From NCBI RefSeq assembly GCF_008370045.1, contig NZ_VOBN01000024.1, positions 16,471 through 80,470 on the forward strand: a stretch of DNA of 64,000 nt, read 5' to 3'. Position 1 is the stretch's first letter; each line of letters begins with the position of its first letter. Shown here piece by piece: positions 1 through 10,900 of the stretch. A model generated the notes under the pieces. That model did no database searches. It saw only the letters and a program-made list of their open reading frames with translations, and was not told the origin of the DNA. The translations under genes were made by a program, and so were the position numbers. This stretch comes from Pseudomonas sp. ANT_J12 (lineage in GTDB: Bacteria > Pseudomonadota > Gammaproteobacteria > Pseudomonadales > Pseudomonadaceae).

Positions 1-664
1 TGCGCGGCACATAGCCCTCAGCGGCCAGTTGCCGCACCCCGACCAGTTCCTGATTGAGGAAGCCGATCTGTGCCGAGCGGGCGCCGTAGATGTGCTGCAG
101 ACCCTTGATCTGCGCCTCGGCGGAGTTGAGTGATTCACGCAGGATGCCGATTTCGCCCTCAAGGGCGGCGCGGCGCGTGGTGAACAAATGCCGTTGCAGG
201 AGGATTGCGTTGTTCAGGTGCTCGTTACCGGCGTAGCGCTGCACCATGGCGGGGTCGAAGACCACGTCGGGCAAGCCGTCACGTTCGGCTTCCAAACGGT
301 TTTCCATGGTTTTGGTGGCGATGAACTGGGCATTGACCACCCCTTGTTCCGACAACGCTTGCGTCGCGTCGAGGCGTACCAGTTCCTGATCCTTGCTGAC
401 GCTGTCGCCTTCGCGCACCAGAATCGCTTCGACGCTGCCGCCCGTGAGGTGCTGGATGGTCTTGCGGTTGCTGGTGACTTTGACCGTGGCCGTGGCGACG
501 ATCCCGGCGTCCAGCGGCGCCAGCCACGACCACAGCAGAAACCCGCCAAACCCGAGGATCACCAGCAACACGCCCCAGCGTGCCGGGCGGTGGTCATCGA
601 CATCGATATTAGCCGCTGCGCTTTGCAGTTCCTGGCCACGGGGATCGAGACTCAAGGCGCCCAT
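1..664 (-). CDS. HlyD-family periplasmic adaptor of a type I secretion system (C-terminus outside window)
   Basis: Translating the minus strand from the ATG at 662-664 gives an open frame that runs off the window's left edge. The N-terminus has a short cytoplasmic stretch, then one membrane segment around residues 29-48 (WGVLLVILGFGGFLLWSW). Next comes a barrel/lipoyl-like start containing VKVTSNRKTIQHLTGGSVEA and VREGDSVSKDQELVRLD, the classic opening of AprE/PrtE/HlyD membrane fusion proteins. Predicted coiled-coil residues follow. The start codon directly follows the TAA stop of the exporter gene (TAA at 665-667), so the two are translationally coupled in one operon. The role would be to bridge the inner-membrane ABC exporter and a TolC-type outer-membrane channel, which is not in the window. 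The likely cargo is the RTX peroxidase at 4981-10926. About 220 residues are visible; the family is usually 430-450, so roughly half is missing. The family call is firm and the cargo is inferred. Confidence 0.9.
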   Translation of the reverse strand, partial: MGALSLDPRGQELQSAAANIDVDDHRPARWGVLLVILGFGGFLLWSWLAPLDAGIVATATVKVTSNRKTIQHLTGGSVEAILVREGDSVSKDQELVRLDATQALSEQGVVNAQFIATKTMENRLEAERDGLPDVVFDPAMVQRYAGNEHLNNAILLQRHLFTTRRAALEGEIGILRESLNSAEAQIKGLQHIYGARSAQIGFLNQELVGVRQLAAEGYVPR

Positions 665-2401
665 TTATTCTCTCCCGCGAACGGCTGACAGGGTGGGTGC
701 GCCCACGGTCGGCAGCACGCTGGTTTGACGCAGGGCGGCAAACACTTCCTCCCGGGGACCGAACAGTTGGGTGCTGCCTTCTCGCAGCATCAGCACTTTG
801 TCGACGGTGCCGAGGATGCTCGGGCGGTGGGAGATCAGGACCGTGGTGCAACCCCGGACCTTGAGGTCTTCAAGGACCTCGATCAGGGCCTTTTCACCGG
901 CGTCGTCGAGGTTGGCGTTCGGCTCGTCGAGCACGATGATCGCCGGCTCGCCGTAGAGCGCGCGGGCCAGGCCGATGCGCTGGCGCTGCCCGCCGGACAG
1001 CGGGTTGCCGTCCACGTCCAGGACGGTGTCGTAGCCGTGGGCAAAGCGCAGGATCATGTCGTGCACCCCGGCGCGCTTGGCCGCGACGATCACCGCGTCA
1101 CTGTCGACTTCACCGAAGCGCGCGATGTTGTCGGCGATGCTGCCTTCGAACAATTCCACGTCCTGGGGCAGGTAACCGACCCAAGGCCCGAGCTCCTCCT
1201 TGTTCCACAGGTAAACGTCCACGCCGTCGAGGCGTACCTTGCCGCTTTGCACCGGCCAGATGCCCACCAGCAGACGCGCCAGGGTCGATTTACCGGATGC
1301 GGACGGGCCGATGATGCCCAGGGATTCGCCTGGCGACAGGTTGAAGTGCGGGCCGCGAATGATCGATTGGCTCATGCCTGGCGCCCCGGCGTGCAGGTGC
1401 TCCACCGAGAGCATGCCCAACGGCCGCTGCAGCTTCATCGCATCGGCCCGGGGCGGGAATTCCTGCAGCAGGTTCCTCAATCGCGACCAGGCGCGGCGGC
1501 TGGTCAACAGTTGCTTCCAGGCGCCGATCAGTTGTTCCACCGGCGCCAGCGCGCGGCCGCTGAGGATCGAGCAGGCGATCATCATGCCGGGGGTGATTGA
1601 GCCTTCAATCGCCAGCAAGGCACCGGTGCCAAGGATCAGCGATTGCAGGGTGATCCGCACAAAACGCCCCAAACCGCTGATGTAGGCAGCCCGGTCGGAC
1701 GCCAGGGTTTGCATTTCCAGTATCCGCAGGTGACTGCCGAACCAGCGCCGGGTGATCGCCGGTAACATGCCCATGGCTTCGATGACTTCGGCGTTGCGCA
1801 GGTTGTTGTTGGCGAAGGTGCCGGAGACCTGGGCGGCCATGCCCGCTTCACCCAAGGGTTTTTTGGTGGCTATTTCGGTGAGCCAGGTCAGGGCGACCAG
1901 GATCAGCGAGCCGCCGAAGGTAACGGCCCCAAGCAACGGGTGAATCAGGTAGGCGACGAACAGGTAGATCGGCGTCCATGGCGCATCGAAGAACGCAAAC
2001 AGGCCGTTGCCGGTGAGAAACTGACGCACTTGCGCGAGGTCTTGCAGAGCCTGCGCCGGGTTGCCGCCGGCACGCTGCAGATTGCGCTCGAAGGCGGCAG
2101 TAAATACGCGACGGTTCAGCGCCATGTCCAGTCGATTGCCAACCCGGATCAGCACCCGTGTGCGCACCACTTCCAGCATGGCCAGCAGGGTGTACAAACC
2201 GATCATCAGAATCGTCAGCATCAGCAGCGTGGTGAGGTTACTGCTGACCAGTGCCCGGTCGTACACCTGCAGCATATAAATGGCCGGTGCCAGCATCAGC
2301 ACGTTGATCACGCCACTGAAGCCGGCCAGCGAATAGAAGGTATGGCGCAGCCGAAAAAACACTTCGGCAAACTCGGATCGCTGCTGGGTTTTCTTGTCCA
2401 T
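665..2401 (-). CDS. Type I secretion ABC exporter (permease plus ATPase, PrtD/AprD-like)
   Basis: This 578-residue protein has the normal size and layout of PrtD/AprD-type exporters. An N-terminal membrane domain of about six helices (roughly residues 20-300) is followed by a nucleotide-binding domain. Visible ATPase motifs are Walker A GPSASGKST, signature LSGGQRQR, Walker B IIVLDEPNANLD and the switch His in LISHRPS. There is no N-terminal C39 peptidase or CLD domain, which fits exporters of RTX proteins with an uncleaved C-terminal signal. The ATG at 2399-2401 has only a weak Shine-Dalgarno (GGAA). The adaptor gene starts on the base after its stop. The upstream gap is shared with the divergent response regulator at 2718. 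By position, the RTX peroxidase 2.6 kb away is the natural substrate. Confidence 0.95.
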   Translation of the reverse strand: MDKKTQQRSEFAEVFFRLRHTFYSLAGFSGVINVLMLAPAIYMLQVYDRALVSSNLTTLLMLTILMIGLYTLLAMLEVVRTRVLIRVGNRLDMALNRRVFTAAFERNLQRAGGNPAQALQDLAQVRQFLTGNGLFAFFDAPWTPIYLFVAYLIHPLLGAVTFGGSLILVALTWLTEIATKKPLGEAGMAAQVSGTFANNNLRNAEVIEAMGMLPAITRRWFGSHLRILEMQTLASDRAAYISGLGRFVRITLQSLILGTGALLAIEGSITPGMMIACSILSGRALAPVEQLIGAWKQLLTSRRAWSRLRNLLQEFPPRADAMKLQRPLGMLSVEHLHAGAPGMSQSIIRGPHFNLSPGESLGIIGPSASGKSTLARLLVGIWPVQSGKVRLDGVDVYLWNKEELGPWVGYLPQDVELFEGSIADNIARFGEVDSDAVIVAAKRAGVHDMILRFAHGYDTVLDVDGNPLSGGQRQRIGLARALYGEPAIIVLDEPNANLDDAGEKALIEVLEDLKVRGCTTVLISHRPSILGTVDKVLMLREGSTQLFGPREEVFAALRQTSVLPTVGAPTLSAVRGRE

Positions 2402-2717
2402 CGGAAGGTTCCAATGCCGTGGTTTTATGTACCTCAGCGTAGGAGAGCGACTGTTGGTCGGATCAGGGGCAGGTCCGGGTTTTATGCCGTTGGCGTTTTT
2501 TTGGCGGTTTTGACTGTGTTGTAAAACAATGAGTTGGCGACGTATTTTTCAGCGGGTTGTGATGATGAGGGCTTGTTGACGGCTGAATTTCGTCCGACCT
2601 AAGTCTAATTTTCGACGTTTTGGCCCTGGCCGTACCCGACCGACGACCGGCGTGCGATGGGGTTACCTGCTATTAATCAATGTGTGTCCGAGTACTTGGC
2701 CTCCCGGGGAGTGCGTC
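2402..2717. promoter_or_regulatory. Divergent intergenic region between exporter and response regulator
   Basis: This 316-base gap separates two divergent genes and must hold promoters for both the secretion pair and the regulator. It is more AT-rich than its surroundings between about 2490 and 2620. I could not assign convincing -35/-10 boxes or a palindromic operator by eye. Confidence 0.45.
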
Positions 2718-3416
2718 ATGAACCCTTTTATTCGAATCGGCATTGCCGACGATCATCCGTTGTTGCGTGAAGGTGTGGCCAATACGCTGAGAAAAAGGGC
2801 TGACCTGCAAGTCGTGGAGCAGGGCGCCAGCGCGGACGATGCCCGGGATATCGCCCAGCGCGAACGTCCGGATGTGATGCTGATGGACGTCAATATGCCG
2901 GGCGATGTGTTTGGCGCGGTGCGCTTCATTGCCACGCATTTGCCAGACGTCAAAGTGTTGATGCTGACCGTTTCCGAGTCCGAGGATGATGCTTACTCGG
3001 CGCTTGAAGCCGGGGCGCGCGGCTATGTATTGAAAGGGGTCAGCGGACCGGACCTGGTACTGGCGATCCGCTCGATTGCCCGGGGTGAAACGTACATCAC
3101 GCCCGAATTTGCCAATAAGCTGCTGATCAATTTCAAAAAGCACGAAGCGCAAGTGCACAAGATCGACCTCACCCATCGGGAGGAGCAAATCATTCGAGAA
3201 GTCTCAAAAGGCCTGACCAATAAGGAAGTGGCGTCAAAGCTGCTGATCAGTGAAAAAACCGTCAAGTACTACATGACCTGCGTGATGCAGAAGCTGCATG
3301 CGCGCAATCGTGTGGAAGCGGTCACGGCCCTGAGGCGTTATTGGGAGCGCGAGGCCATCAGCCGACTGCACATCAGCCCTGGGGCGGCGCATCTGGGCGT
3401 CCGGGATGGCTCCTGA
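2718..3416 (+). CDS. NarL/FixJ-type response regulator
   Basis: A 232-residue regulator with a receiver domain and a LuxR-type DNA-binding domain. In the receiver, the acidic pair is D11/D12, the phospho-acceptor is D57 (VMLMDVNMPG) and the conserved Lys is in YVLKGVSG. The HTH is at about residues 155-215 (LTHREEQIIREVSKGLTNKE, then SEKTVKYYMTCVMQKLHARN). The ATG at 2718 is chosen over an upstream in-frame codon at 2652 because GGGGAG lies just before it and homologous receivers begin near this Met. It is divergent from the secretion genes and convergent with the HisKA_3 histidine kinase at 3417-4907: the two stop codons abut at 3416/3417. NarL-type regulators pair with HisKA_3 kinases, so the two very likely form one system controlling the peroxidase and its exporter. 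That target is inferred from position only. Confidence 0.92.
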   Translation: MNPFIRIGIADDHPLLREGVANTLRKRADLQVVEQGASADDARDIAQRERPDVMLMDVNMPGDVFGAVRFIATHLPDVKVLMLTVSESEDDAYSALEAGARGYVLKGVSGPDLVLAIRSIARGETYITPEFANKLLINFKKHEAQVHKIDLTHREEQIIREVSKGLTNKEVASKLLISEKTVKYYMTCVMQKLHARNRVEAVTALRRYWEREAISRLHISPGAAHLGVRDGS

Positions 3417-4907
3417 CTACAGCTTGAATTGTGCGTTGACCAAGGTGCCTTTGCCGGGTGATGAATCAATACTGAACTGCCCGCCCAGGGATTCGACCCG
3501 ATAACGCAAACCGGCCAGCCCCAACCGTATCCTGCCGTCGGGGTCAGCCACCAAGGCGTCGGCTGCCATGCCCGGGCCACTGTCTTTGACGGTGATGAGC
3601 AACGTCCCGTTGACATGGTTCCCGCTGACAACCTGACCTTTGCCTTGGGCGTGGTGGTAGGCATTGTTCAGGGTTTCCTGGACGAAACGGTAGATGCAAA
3701 GCTTGAGCGGTAGCTGCACCGCTTCCGGCAACGGCCCCAGTTTCAGTTTGACTTTGGTGCCGGTGCGTTGCTCGTGCCGTTGTGCCACCAGCCGCAACTC
3801 CTCCAACAGGGTCAGTTCGTTGATTTCCGGAAGGGCCAACCCCCGAGACAGATCCCGTACCTCGCGCAACGCATCGGTGGCCGCGCCGCGAATGGTTTCC
3901 ATCGACTCCTGATCGACTTCCGTGCAGTTCTCGGCCAGATCGTCGAGCCGGATCAGAATCAGGGTCAACAGTTGCGCCGGGCCGTCGTGCAGGTCCGCCC
4001 CGATGCGGCGCAGGGTCAGTTCGTTGATGCGTGAAAACTCCTGGGTCGCGGTGGTCATCTTGCGCTGCAGCGCGGCATTACTGACGTGCAACCGGGTTTG
4101 CTCCAGCAAGCGCAAGCGCAAAGCCACTTGCTGGCGCTGAATGATTTTGTCGCCGCGTCGCACCAGGAAGAACAGCAGCGCCAGCATGGCCAGCGTCGCG
4201 GCGCCGACTACCATCCACACTTGTTGACGTACCCGATTGATTTCCTGTTCCAGGCTTTCAGCCTTTTCATAAAACTCGCCCACGGCGATGATTTTTCCAG
4301 AGTGGAATTCGCGCAGCGGCGCATAAATTTCATAGAGCGGCACGTTCAGATTTCGCTCGAACTCGTTCTCTTCCTGATCCAGGTCCTCCAGGTCGGTGAC
4401 CACATTGCCCTTGAGTGCTTGGGCGATCTCGTCCATCGGGAATTTACGATTGGTGATGGATTTGTCCGTGCTGTACACCACGGTGCCGTCGGCGCGCCAG
4501 ATCTTGATCGAGACGATGTGCCGCTTCAGCGAACGGCTTTCCATGAGCCGGTCCAGGGACTTGATGCTGGTGGGCGACAGCCCGTTATCGCGGCTCATCT
4601 CCTGAACGTAGGGTTCCAGAAACGCTTCCATGTAATGGGCGCCGGCCTCGGCGGCGCTTTGCACGGCGGCCCGTTCTATTCGTGCACTCACCAGTTTGCC
4701 GACGAAAAACATTGTCAGCCCCAGGATCAACGCGGCAGCAATCACAAACTGGGTGGAGCGGCTCAGGTTGCGCGTCCTGGCCTTGATTCGGCTGCGCCAG
4801 TGGCGAGTGTGACCCGCCGCGGATGACGGTGCGGGCCCGACCAAAGTCTCAGCCTGATCACTGACAAAAGTCTGGTTTTTTGATTCGACTTTTGCATCTT
4901 TTGCCAT
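3417..4907 (-). CDS. NarL-partner sensor histidine kinase (HisKA_3 class)
   Basis: A 496-residue membrane sensor. Two membrane segments (about 53-75 and 230-250) bracket a periplasmic sensor of about 155 residues containing KIWRADGTVVYSTD, which resembles a small-ligand PAS-like (sCache) domain. The dimerisation/phosphotransfer helix carries His307 in RRIGADLHDGPAQLL, the HisKA_3 signature. The ATPase domain shows FVQETLNNAYHHA (N box), VKDSGPGM and RLGLAGLRYRVESLGG. The ATG at 4905-4907 is preferred to an extension to 5057: a GGGA ribosome site precedes it, and the longer form would overlap the peroxidase start. It shares a 73-base divergent gap with the peroxidase gene and converges on the response regulator with no bases between stops. 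The signal sensed cannot be read from sequence. Confidence 0.92.
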   Translation of the reverse strand: MAKDAKVESKNQTFVSDQAETLVGPAPSSAAGHTRHWRSRIKARTRNLSRSTQFVIAAALILGLTMFFVGKLVSARIERAAVQSAAEAGAHYMEAFLEPYVQEMSRDNGLSPTSIKSLDRLMESRSLKRHIVSIKIWRADGTVVYSTDKSITNRKFPMDEIAQALKGNVVTDLEDLDQEENEFERNLNVPLYEIYAPLREFHSGKIIAVGEFYEKAESLEQEINRVRQQVWMVVGAATLAMLALLFFLVRRGDKIIQRQQVALRLRLLEQTRLHVSNAALQRKMTTATQEFSRINELTLRRIGADLHDGPAQLLTLILIRLDDLAENCTEVDQESMETIRGAATDALREVRDLSRGLALPEINELTLLEELRLVAQRHEQRTGTKVKLKLGPLPEAVQLPLKLCIYRFVQETLNNAYHHAQGKGQVVSGNHVNGTLLITVKDSGPGMAADALVADPDGRIRLGLAGLRYRVESLGGQFSIDSSPGKGTLVNAQFKL

Positions 4908-4980
4908 CGGTTCGTTTCCCTGATCATCGTGATAAGTCGGTTGGAAAACCCTGCAACTCAACGAATATCTGGAGCTCGCC
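4908..4980. promoter_or_regulatory. Short divergent promoter region, kinase / RTX peroxidase
   Basis: These 73 bases must hold the 5' signals for both the kinase (minus) and the peroxidase (plus). GGAG at 4971-4974 is the ribosome site for the peroxidase ATG at 4981. The gap is so short that the two promoters must overlap. No clear operator was seen. Confidence 0.5.
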
Positions 4981-7900
4981 ATGTATGCGCTAAAACGCTT
5001 CACCCTCAACCAAAACGATATTTCGTTTCTTGAGCAGCAGGTGTCTTTTCCCACCATTCACATCGTTGGCTACAACACTGCGGGTCAGCCGCTGTACGGC
5101 TACGATGGCTCGGACGGCAATGTCCATGTGCTCGGTGTGCTGGGCAGTTTCAACCCACTGGACACGCCTCCCGGCGAGACCAGTTGGTACAACGGCGCCC
5201 GCGACCCGATCGGCCTGCGCAACGTTTCTGGCCACTTCAACAACATGACCCAGGACGGTCAGGCCTGGGGCAGTTTCGGTCAAAACTTCATTCGCCTGAC
5301 TCATTCCGACTACACGCATTACGTCCATCAGGACCTGAGCAACGCGGCATTGACGGGGCAGGGTGTGCCCGTCGGCGCCACGCCCATGACTGACAGTAGT
5401 TCACTGTATAGCGATCCGACAGCTTCACTGGTGGACTACACGCCCCGGATGATCAGCCAGACCATCGTCAGTGGCGGTGTGACGTTTGCCACCGACGCCA
5501 ACGGGCACATCCAGCACACCGCAACAGGTGTGGCAATCGTCACGGATCCGGGGATTCTGGGTGCCATCGGCGAAGTCGATACCACCTCGCCGGACTCCGG
5601 TCAGTACTACATTCGCAACCAGAACACAGTTGCCGGAGACCCGTCGACCACTGGCTGGTTCACCTTGTTCGGGCAGTTCTTCGACCACGGCCTGGACTTC
5701 ATCAACAAGCCCAACCAGAACGCGACGATCACCATTCCCCTGGCGCCGGACGATCCGTTGTACGGCTCCATCGGCCCGGACGGGCAACCGGTTTACTCGA
5801 TCAAAGTGCACCGCGCTTCGGTCAGCGAAGTGGACGGCCAGGGCCAGGCGCAATACGTCAACCTGGACTCGCCGTACATTGATCAGAACCAGACTTACGG
5901 CTCCAACGACGCCGTGACCCAATTGCTGCGCCAGTGGGTCGCGGACCCCAATCACCCCGGTCAATTCATCGCCGGGGCCGCGCTGTTCGATGGCACCTCC
6001 TTGAGTGACGACGCTGCCTGGACCCTCAACGGCGTGGTCACCCATCAGACGCTGCCGACCTTGAGCGAACTGCGCGCCCATGTACTGGCCACCGGGCGTG
6101 ACGACCTGACCTGGGACGACATCGCCAACTTCCGTGTACGCGACGCCCACGGCCATGTACTGGATGCCGACCCGACCACCGCCGGCGTGCAAGCGGTGTA
6201 CACCCGCGAAGCGATCCTGCTGGACATGAACCCGCGCTTCGACGATCTGCATATTGATCAAGCGAAGCTGATGTCGCTGGACGCGCACATCACCAGCATC
6301 ACCTTCGATGCAAACAACCCATATGGCATGGTCTTCAACTACGACAACTCAGGGCCGAAAAACCTGTTCAGCTTCGTCAATTTTGCCGACTTCACCATCA
6401 GCGCCGCCGCCGGCAGCGCCGACTTTGCGGTGGCCAACGAACTGCTGCTGCAATCGGTGGGCGACCACTACATTGCCGGTGACGGCCGGGTAAACGAAAA
6501 CTTCGGGCTGACCGCCATTCACCACGTCTTCCACGAAGACCACAACGTGCAGCTGATCAACCTGCAGAACGAGGTGCTGGCGCAAACCGACGTCACGGTG
6601 CGGCACAACTGGCAGGTGCAGATCAGCAATGGCAGCGGTGGTTTCTACAGCGATGCCAACGGCAACTTCACGCTGGCCGATGGCGTCACGGTGTCCTGGG
6701 ATCAGGACAAGCTGTTTTATGCCGCCAAGCTGACCGTGGAAATGGAATACCAGCACGTGGCGATCGACCAGTACGCCCGGTTGATTACCCCGGACCTGCC
6801 GGAATTCGTGACCTACGACTCGGGCATCAACACCAACATTTCGCTGGAATACGGCCAGGCGGCGTTCCGCTTCGGCCACTCGCAACTGCGTGAAACCATC
6901 GATGCCCTGGAGAAAAACGCCAGTGGCGGCTACGACCTGACGGGCTCGATTACCCACTATGCGCTGGAGCAGGCCTTTCTCAACCCAGGTGGTTTCGCCG
7001 ATATCGGGCCGACGGCCATTGCGTTGGGCATGACCCGGCAGATCAGCAACGAAATCGACGAGTTCGTCACCCCGGCCCTGCAACAAGGTTTGCTCGGCCA
7101 GCCGCTGGACCTGGCGACGATCAACCTGGCCCGTGGCCGCGACCTGGGCTTGCCAACCCTCAACCAGGCGCGTCAGCAGATCCACGATGCGTTGATTGCC
7201 GAACGGGCGTCACCGGCCGGCGCGCAGCACCACACCAACCTGATCGTCGATGGCCTGACGCCTTATACGAGCTGGAGTGACTTCGCCAACAACATGATTC
7301 ACCCCGAATCGTTGGTGAACTTCATCGCCGCGTATTCCTTCGACGGTGACAAAGCTCATGCCCAGGCGATTATCGATGCCGATACTTCGGGCCTCACCGT
7401 CAACTATGCCGGTGGCAGTGTCACGGCCGAACAGGCGGCGTATTTCCTGTCCGGCGCGGCGGATGCCAACGGCAATCATGTGGCGGGCTATGACGGCTAC
7501 AACGCGATTGATCTGTGGATCGGTGGCCTGGCGGAAAAACATGTCTACACCGGGCAACTGGGCACCACGTTCAACGCGATCTTCGAGGACCAGATGGAAC
7601 GGTTGATGGACGGTGACCGGTTCTACTACCTGTTCCGCCTCGACCTCGGCTTGCCGGCCATGACCAACCTCAACGAGCAGGTGGTGACCGAGCAATTCAA
7701 GGACATTATCGAGCGCACCACCGACGCCCGGCACCTGGCCGGTGATGTGTTCGGCTACGCCGACAGCTACATCGAACTGAGCTACACCGATTCCGGCGCC
7801 AGTGCGACGGCGTACAAGAGCGAGCACAAGTACGGCACCCTGATCGCGGCCAACCATGTGGGCGTTTATTCCACCGGCGGCAGTGGCGGCATCGGCGGTA

Positions 7901-10900
7901 ACGGCTTGCTGATGAGCCTGGCGAACCCGGAAACCCACGTGGCGCAAACCTACATCCGCGACTATCGCCCGGATCAGGGGCAAAACCCCGATGGCACGGC
8001 GGCAGTGGGCTACAACTCCCACGAAGTGTTGGTGGGGACTGACTACAACGACTGGCTCGACGCCGGGGACGGCGATGACACGATTTACGGCGAAGGTGGC
8101 GACGACGTGCTCGACGGCAAGTCTGGCGCCGACCATATCTATGGCGGCGACGGCAACGACGTGATTTACGGTGGTGATATCGAGGACTTCCTCGATGGCG
8201 GGGAAGGGGACGACACCATCTATGCCGGGACCAGCGCCGGGGTGCTCGATGTGGTGATTGGCGGTGGCGGTAACGATCACCTCTACGGCGAGGCCGGGAT
8301 CGACGAAATTTACGGTGGTGCCGGCAATGACTATATCGATGCCGGTGGCGATACCGACCTGGTGCATGGTGGTGACGGCAACGATGAGATCTACGGTGGC
8401 GACGGCCCGGACATTTTGTTTGGCGAGGATGGCGACGACATCATTTCCGGTGGCTCCACCGGTGACCAGGAGTTCGGCGGTGCCGGTGACGATATTCTGT
8501 TGCCAGGCCTGGGCGGTGCACCTGGCCAGGGTGACGGTGATGAAGCCATTGGTGATGTCGGGTTCGATATCGCCGCGTTCAGCGATGTGAATATTGCGCT
8601 GGATGCGGCGGCCGACCTCAACAATCAGAACATCGTGGCGGCACCCGGCACTGCAGTGCTGTTCCAACCGTTCAATGCCTTGCTCACCGACATTGAAGGC
8701 TTGATCGGCTCACGTTTCAGCGACAGCCGGCCGAACTCGGCCGCTCCGGCCAATCCTTCTGCGGGCCTGATCGGTAATGCCACGGAAAACTGGCTGATTG
8801 GCGGCAGTGGTGATGATGTCTCCCAAGGTAACGGCGGCAATGATGTGATCGTCGGTGATTCGATCAAACTTGCCGACCTGAATCACTTGCTCGCCAGCCA
8901 GGGGTTTGCTCAACACTTTACCGGCCTGCAATCGACTCGCCCCGATTTCATTCTGGGTGACAACCATCAAGCCCCGGGCACGGCTGATGGTGCGGCGGAC
9001 ACGGCGCTGTTCTCGGGCAACTTTGCCAACTACAGCATCACCAAGTTCACCGATACCCGGCCGGGTGGCGAACTGATCACCGCATTCAAAGTGGTGGACC
9101 TGCGGGTCGGCGCGGCGAACATCGATGGCACCGACATCGTGATAGGCGTGGAGAAACTGCGCTTCGCCGATCGCACGGTGAACCTGAGCATCACTAATCA
9201 TCTGCCGACCGGTAATGTGGTGTTGTCAGGGTTTGCCACCGCGCCAACCACCCCGAGCCGTCCGGTGCCGGCCCAATATCGGCTGACCGCCAACACGGCG
9301 GCGATCCAGGACGCCGACGGCTTGCCTGGGCCGAGCGGGTTCTCCTATCAGTGGCAAGCGCTGGTGGGGGCGGCCTGGTTGAGCATCGCCGGGGCGAATG
9401 CGGCGACCTTTGCGCCGACCTCGGCACAGTTCGGCCAGCAACTGCGGGTGATCACGACTTACACCGATAACAACGGCACGGTGGAGCAGTTGACGTCTGA
9501 CCCGTCGGAGGCAGTCGGACGCTTTATCGAGGGCACCAACTTCGTCGGTAACACGCTCAATGGCACCAACTTTCAGGACATCCTGATGGGTTATTCGGGC
9601 AACGACGTGCTCAACGGTGGCCTGGGTTCCGACTTGCTGGATGGCGGCTCGGGCAACGACACGATGCGCGGTAACGCCGGCAACGACATCTACATGGTCG
9701 ATACCAATGGCGATGTGGTTCAGGAGAGCCTGAACGAGGGCACGGACACGGTCATGTCCTCGGTCAGCTACACCTTGGGTGCCAACGTCGAAAACCTGAC
9801 CTTGCTGGGCTCCAACAACATCAACGGCATCGGTAACGAGCTGGATAACGTTATCCATGGCAACGCTGGTAACAACCAACTCAGCGGGCTGGCGGGCAAT
9901 GACTCGATCTTCGGCGAGGCGGGCAACGATACGCTGCTGGCATCGGTGAACGACGGTAACGACCGCTATGACGGTGGCTCGGGCACCGACAGCTATGACT
10001 TGTCGGCCACTTCGGCGGCAGCCACAGTGGATTTGCAGGCCGGTACGTCAACCAGTGCCCAGACCGGCAGTGACAGTTTGACCGGTATCGAAAACGTCAT
10101 CGGCAGCGCTGGCAACGATCACATCCAGGGCGATGCGGCCAACAACCAGTTGCTGGGACAAGGCGGTAACGACTTCATCGACGGTGGCAGTGGCAATGAC
10201 ACCTTGAGCGGTGGGCAAGGCCTGGACAACCTGTTCGGTGGTCTTGGCAATGACACCTTCCAGGCGTCGGTCAACGATGGCAACGACACTTATGACGGTG
10301 GCGCTGACATCGATACCTACGACCTGTCCGGGACTTCGTTCAACGCCACGGTCAATCTGACCACCGGTTCGGCCTTCAGCTCGCAAACCGGTAACGACAC
10401 CTTGACTGGCGTCGAGAATGTCGTCGGCAGCAGCGGCACCAACAGCCTGACGGGCGACAATGCCGATAACGTACTGACCGGCCAGGGCAACATCGACACC
10501 TTGAGCGGTGGTGGCGGTGCCGACACACTGAACGGAAATGGCAACCGCGATACGTTGACCGGTGGTGCAGGGGCGGACACGTTTGTGTTCAGCTCCATCA
10601 ACGACTCCGGCACATCGACCGCAAGCCGCGACGTGATTACCGACTTTGTGCACGGCACCGACCACATCGATCTGTCGCTGATTGATGCCCGGACCTCCGG
10701 CGCCGGTTCGGCCGGTAATCAGGACTTCACCTTCCTTGGCGAGTGGAATGGCGCCGGCAACGAGTTCAACAACCAGGCGCAATTGAAATACCACTTCGTC
10801 AACGTCGGCGGGGTCGACCACACTTATGTGGAGGGCAATGTAAACACAGGTAACGCGGCCGATTTTCAGATCGATCTGGTCGGGCATGTCGCCCTGACGG

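Noticed and set aside
6349..8667. Long antisense open frames opposite the RTX peroxidase (278 and 485 codons)
   Set aside because: They lie opposite a gene with clear domain motifs. Their translations are low-complexity shadows of GC-rich codons with no family features.
8029..10600. Tandem repeats in the peroxidase gene as a CRISPR-like or satellite array
   Set aside because: The repeats encode in-frame RTX nonapeptides with codon variation; there are no unique spacers of constant length.
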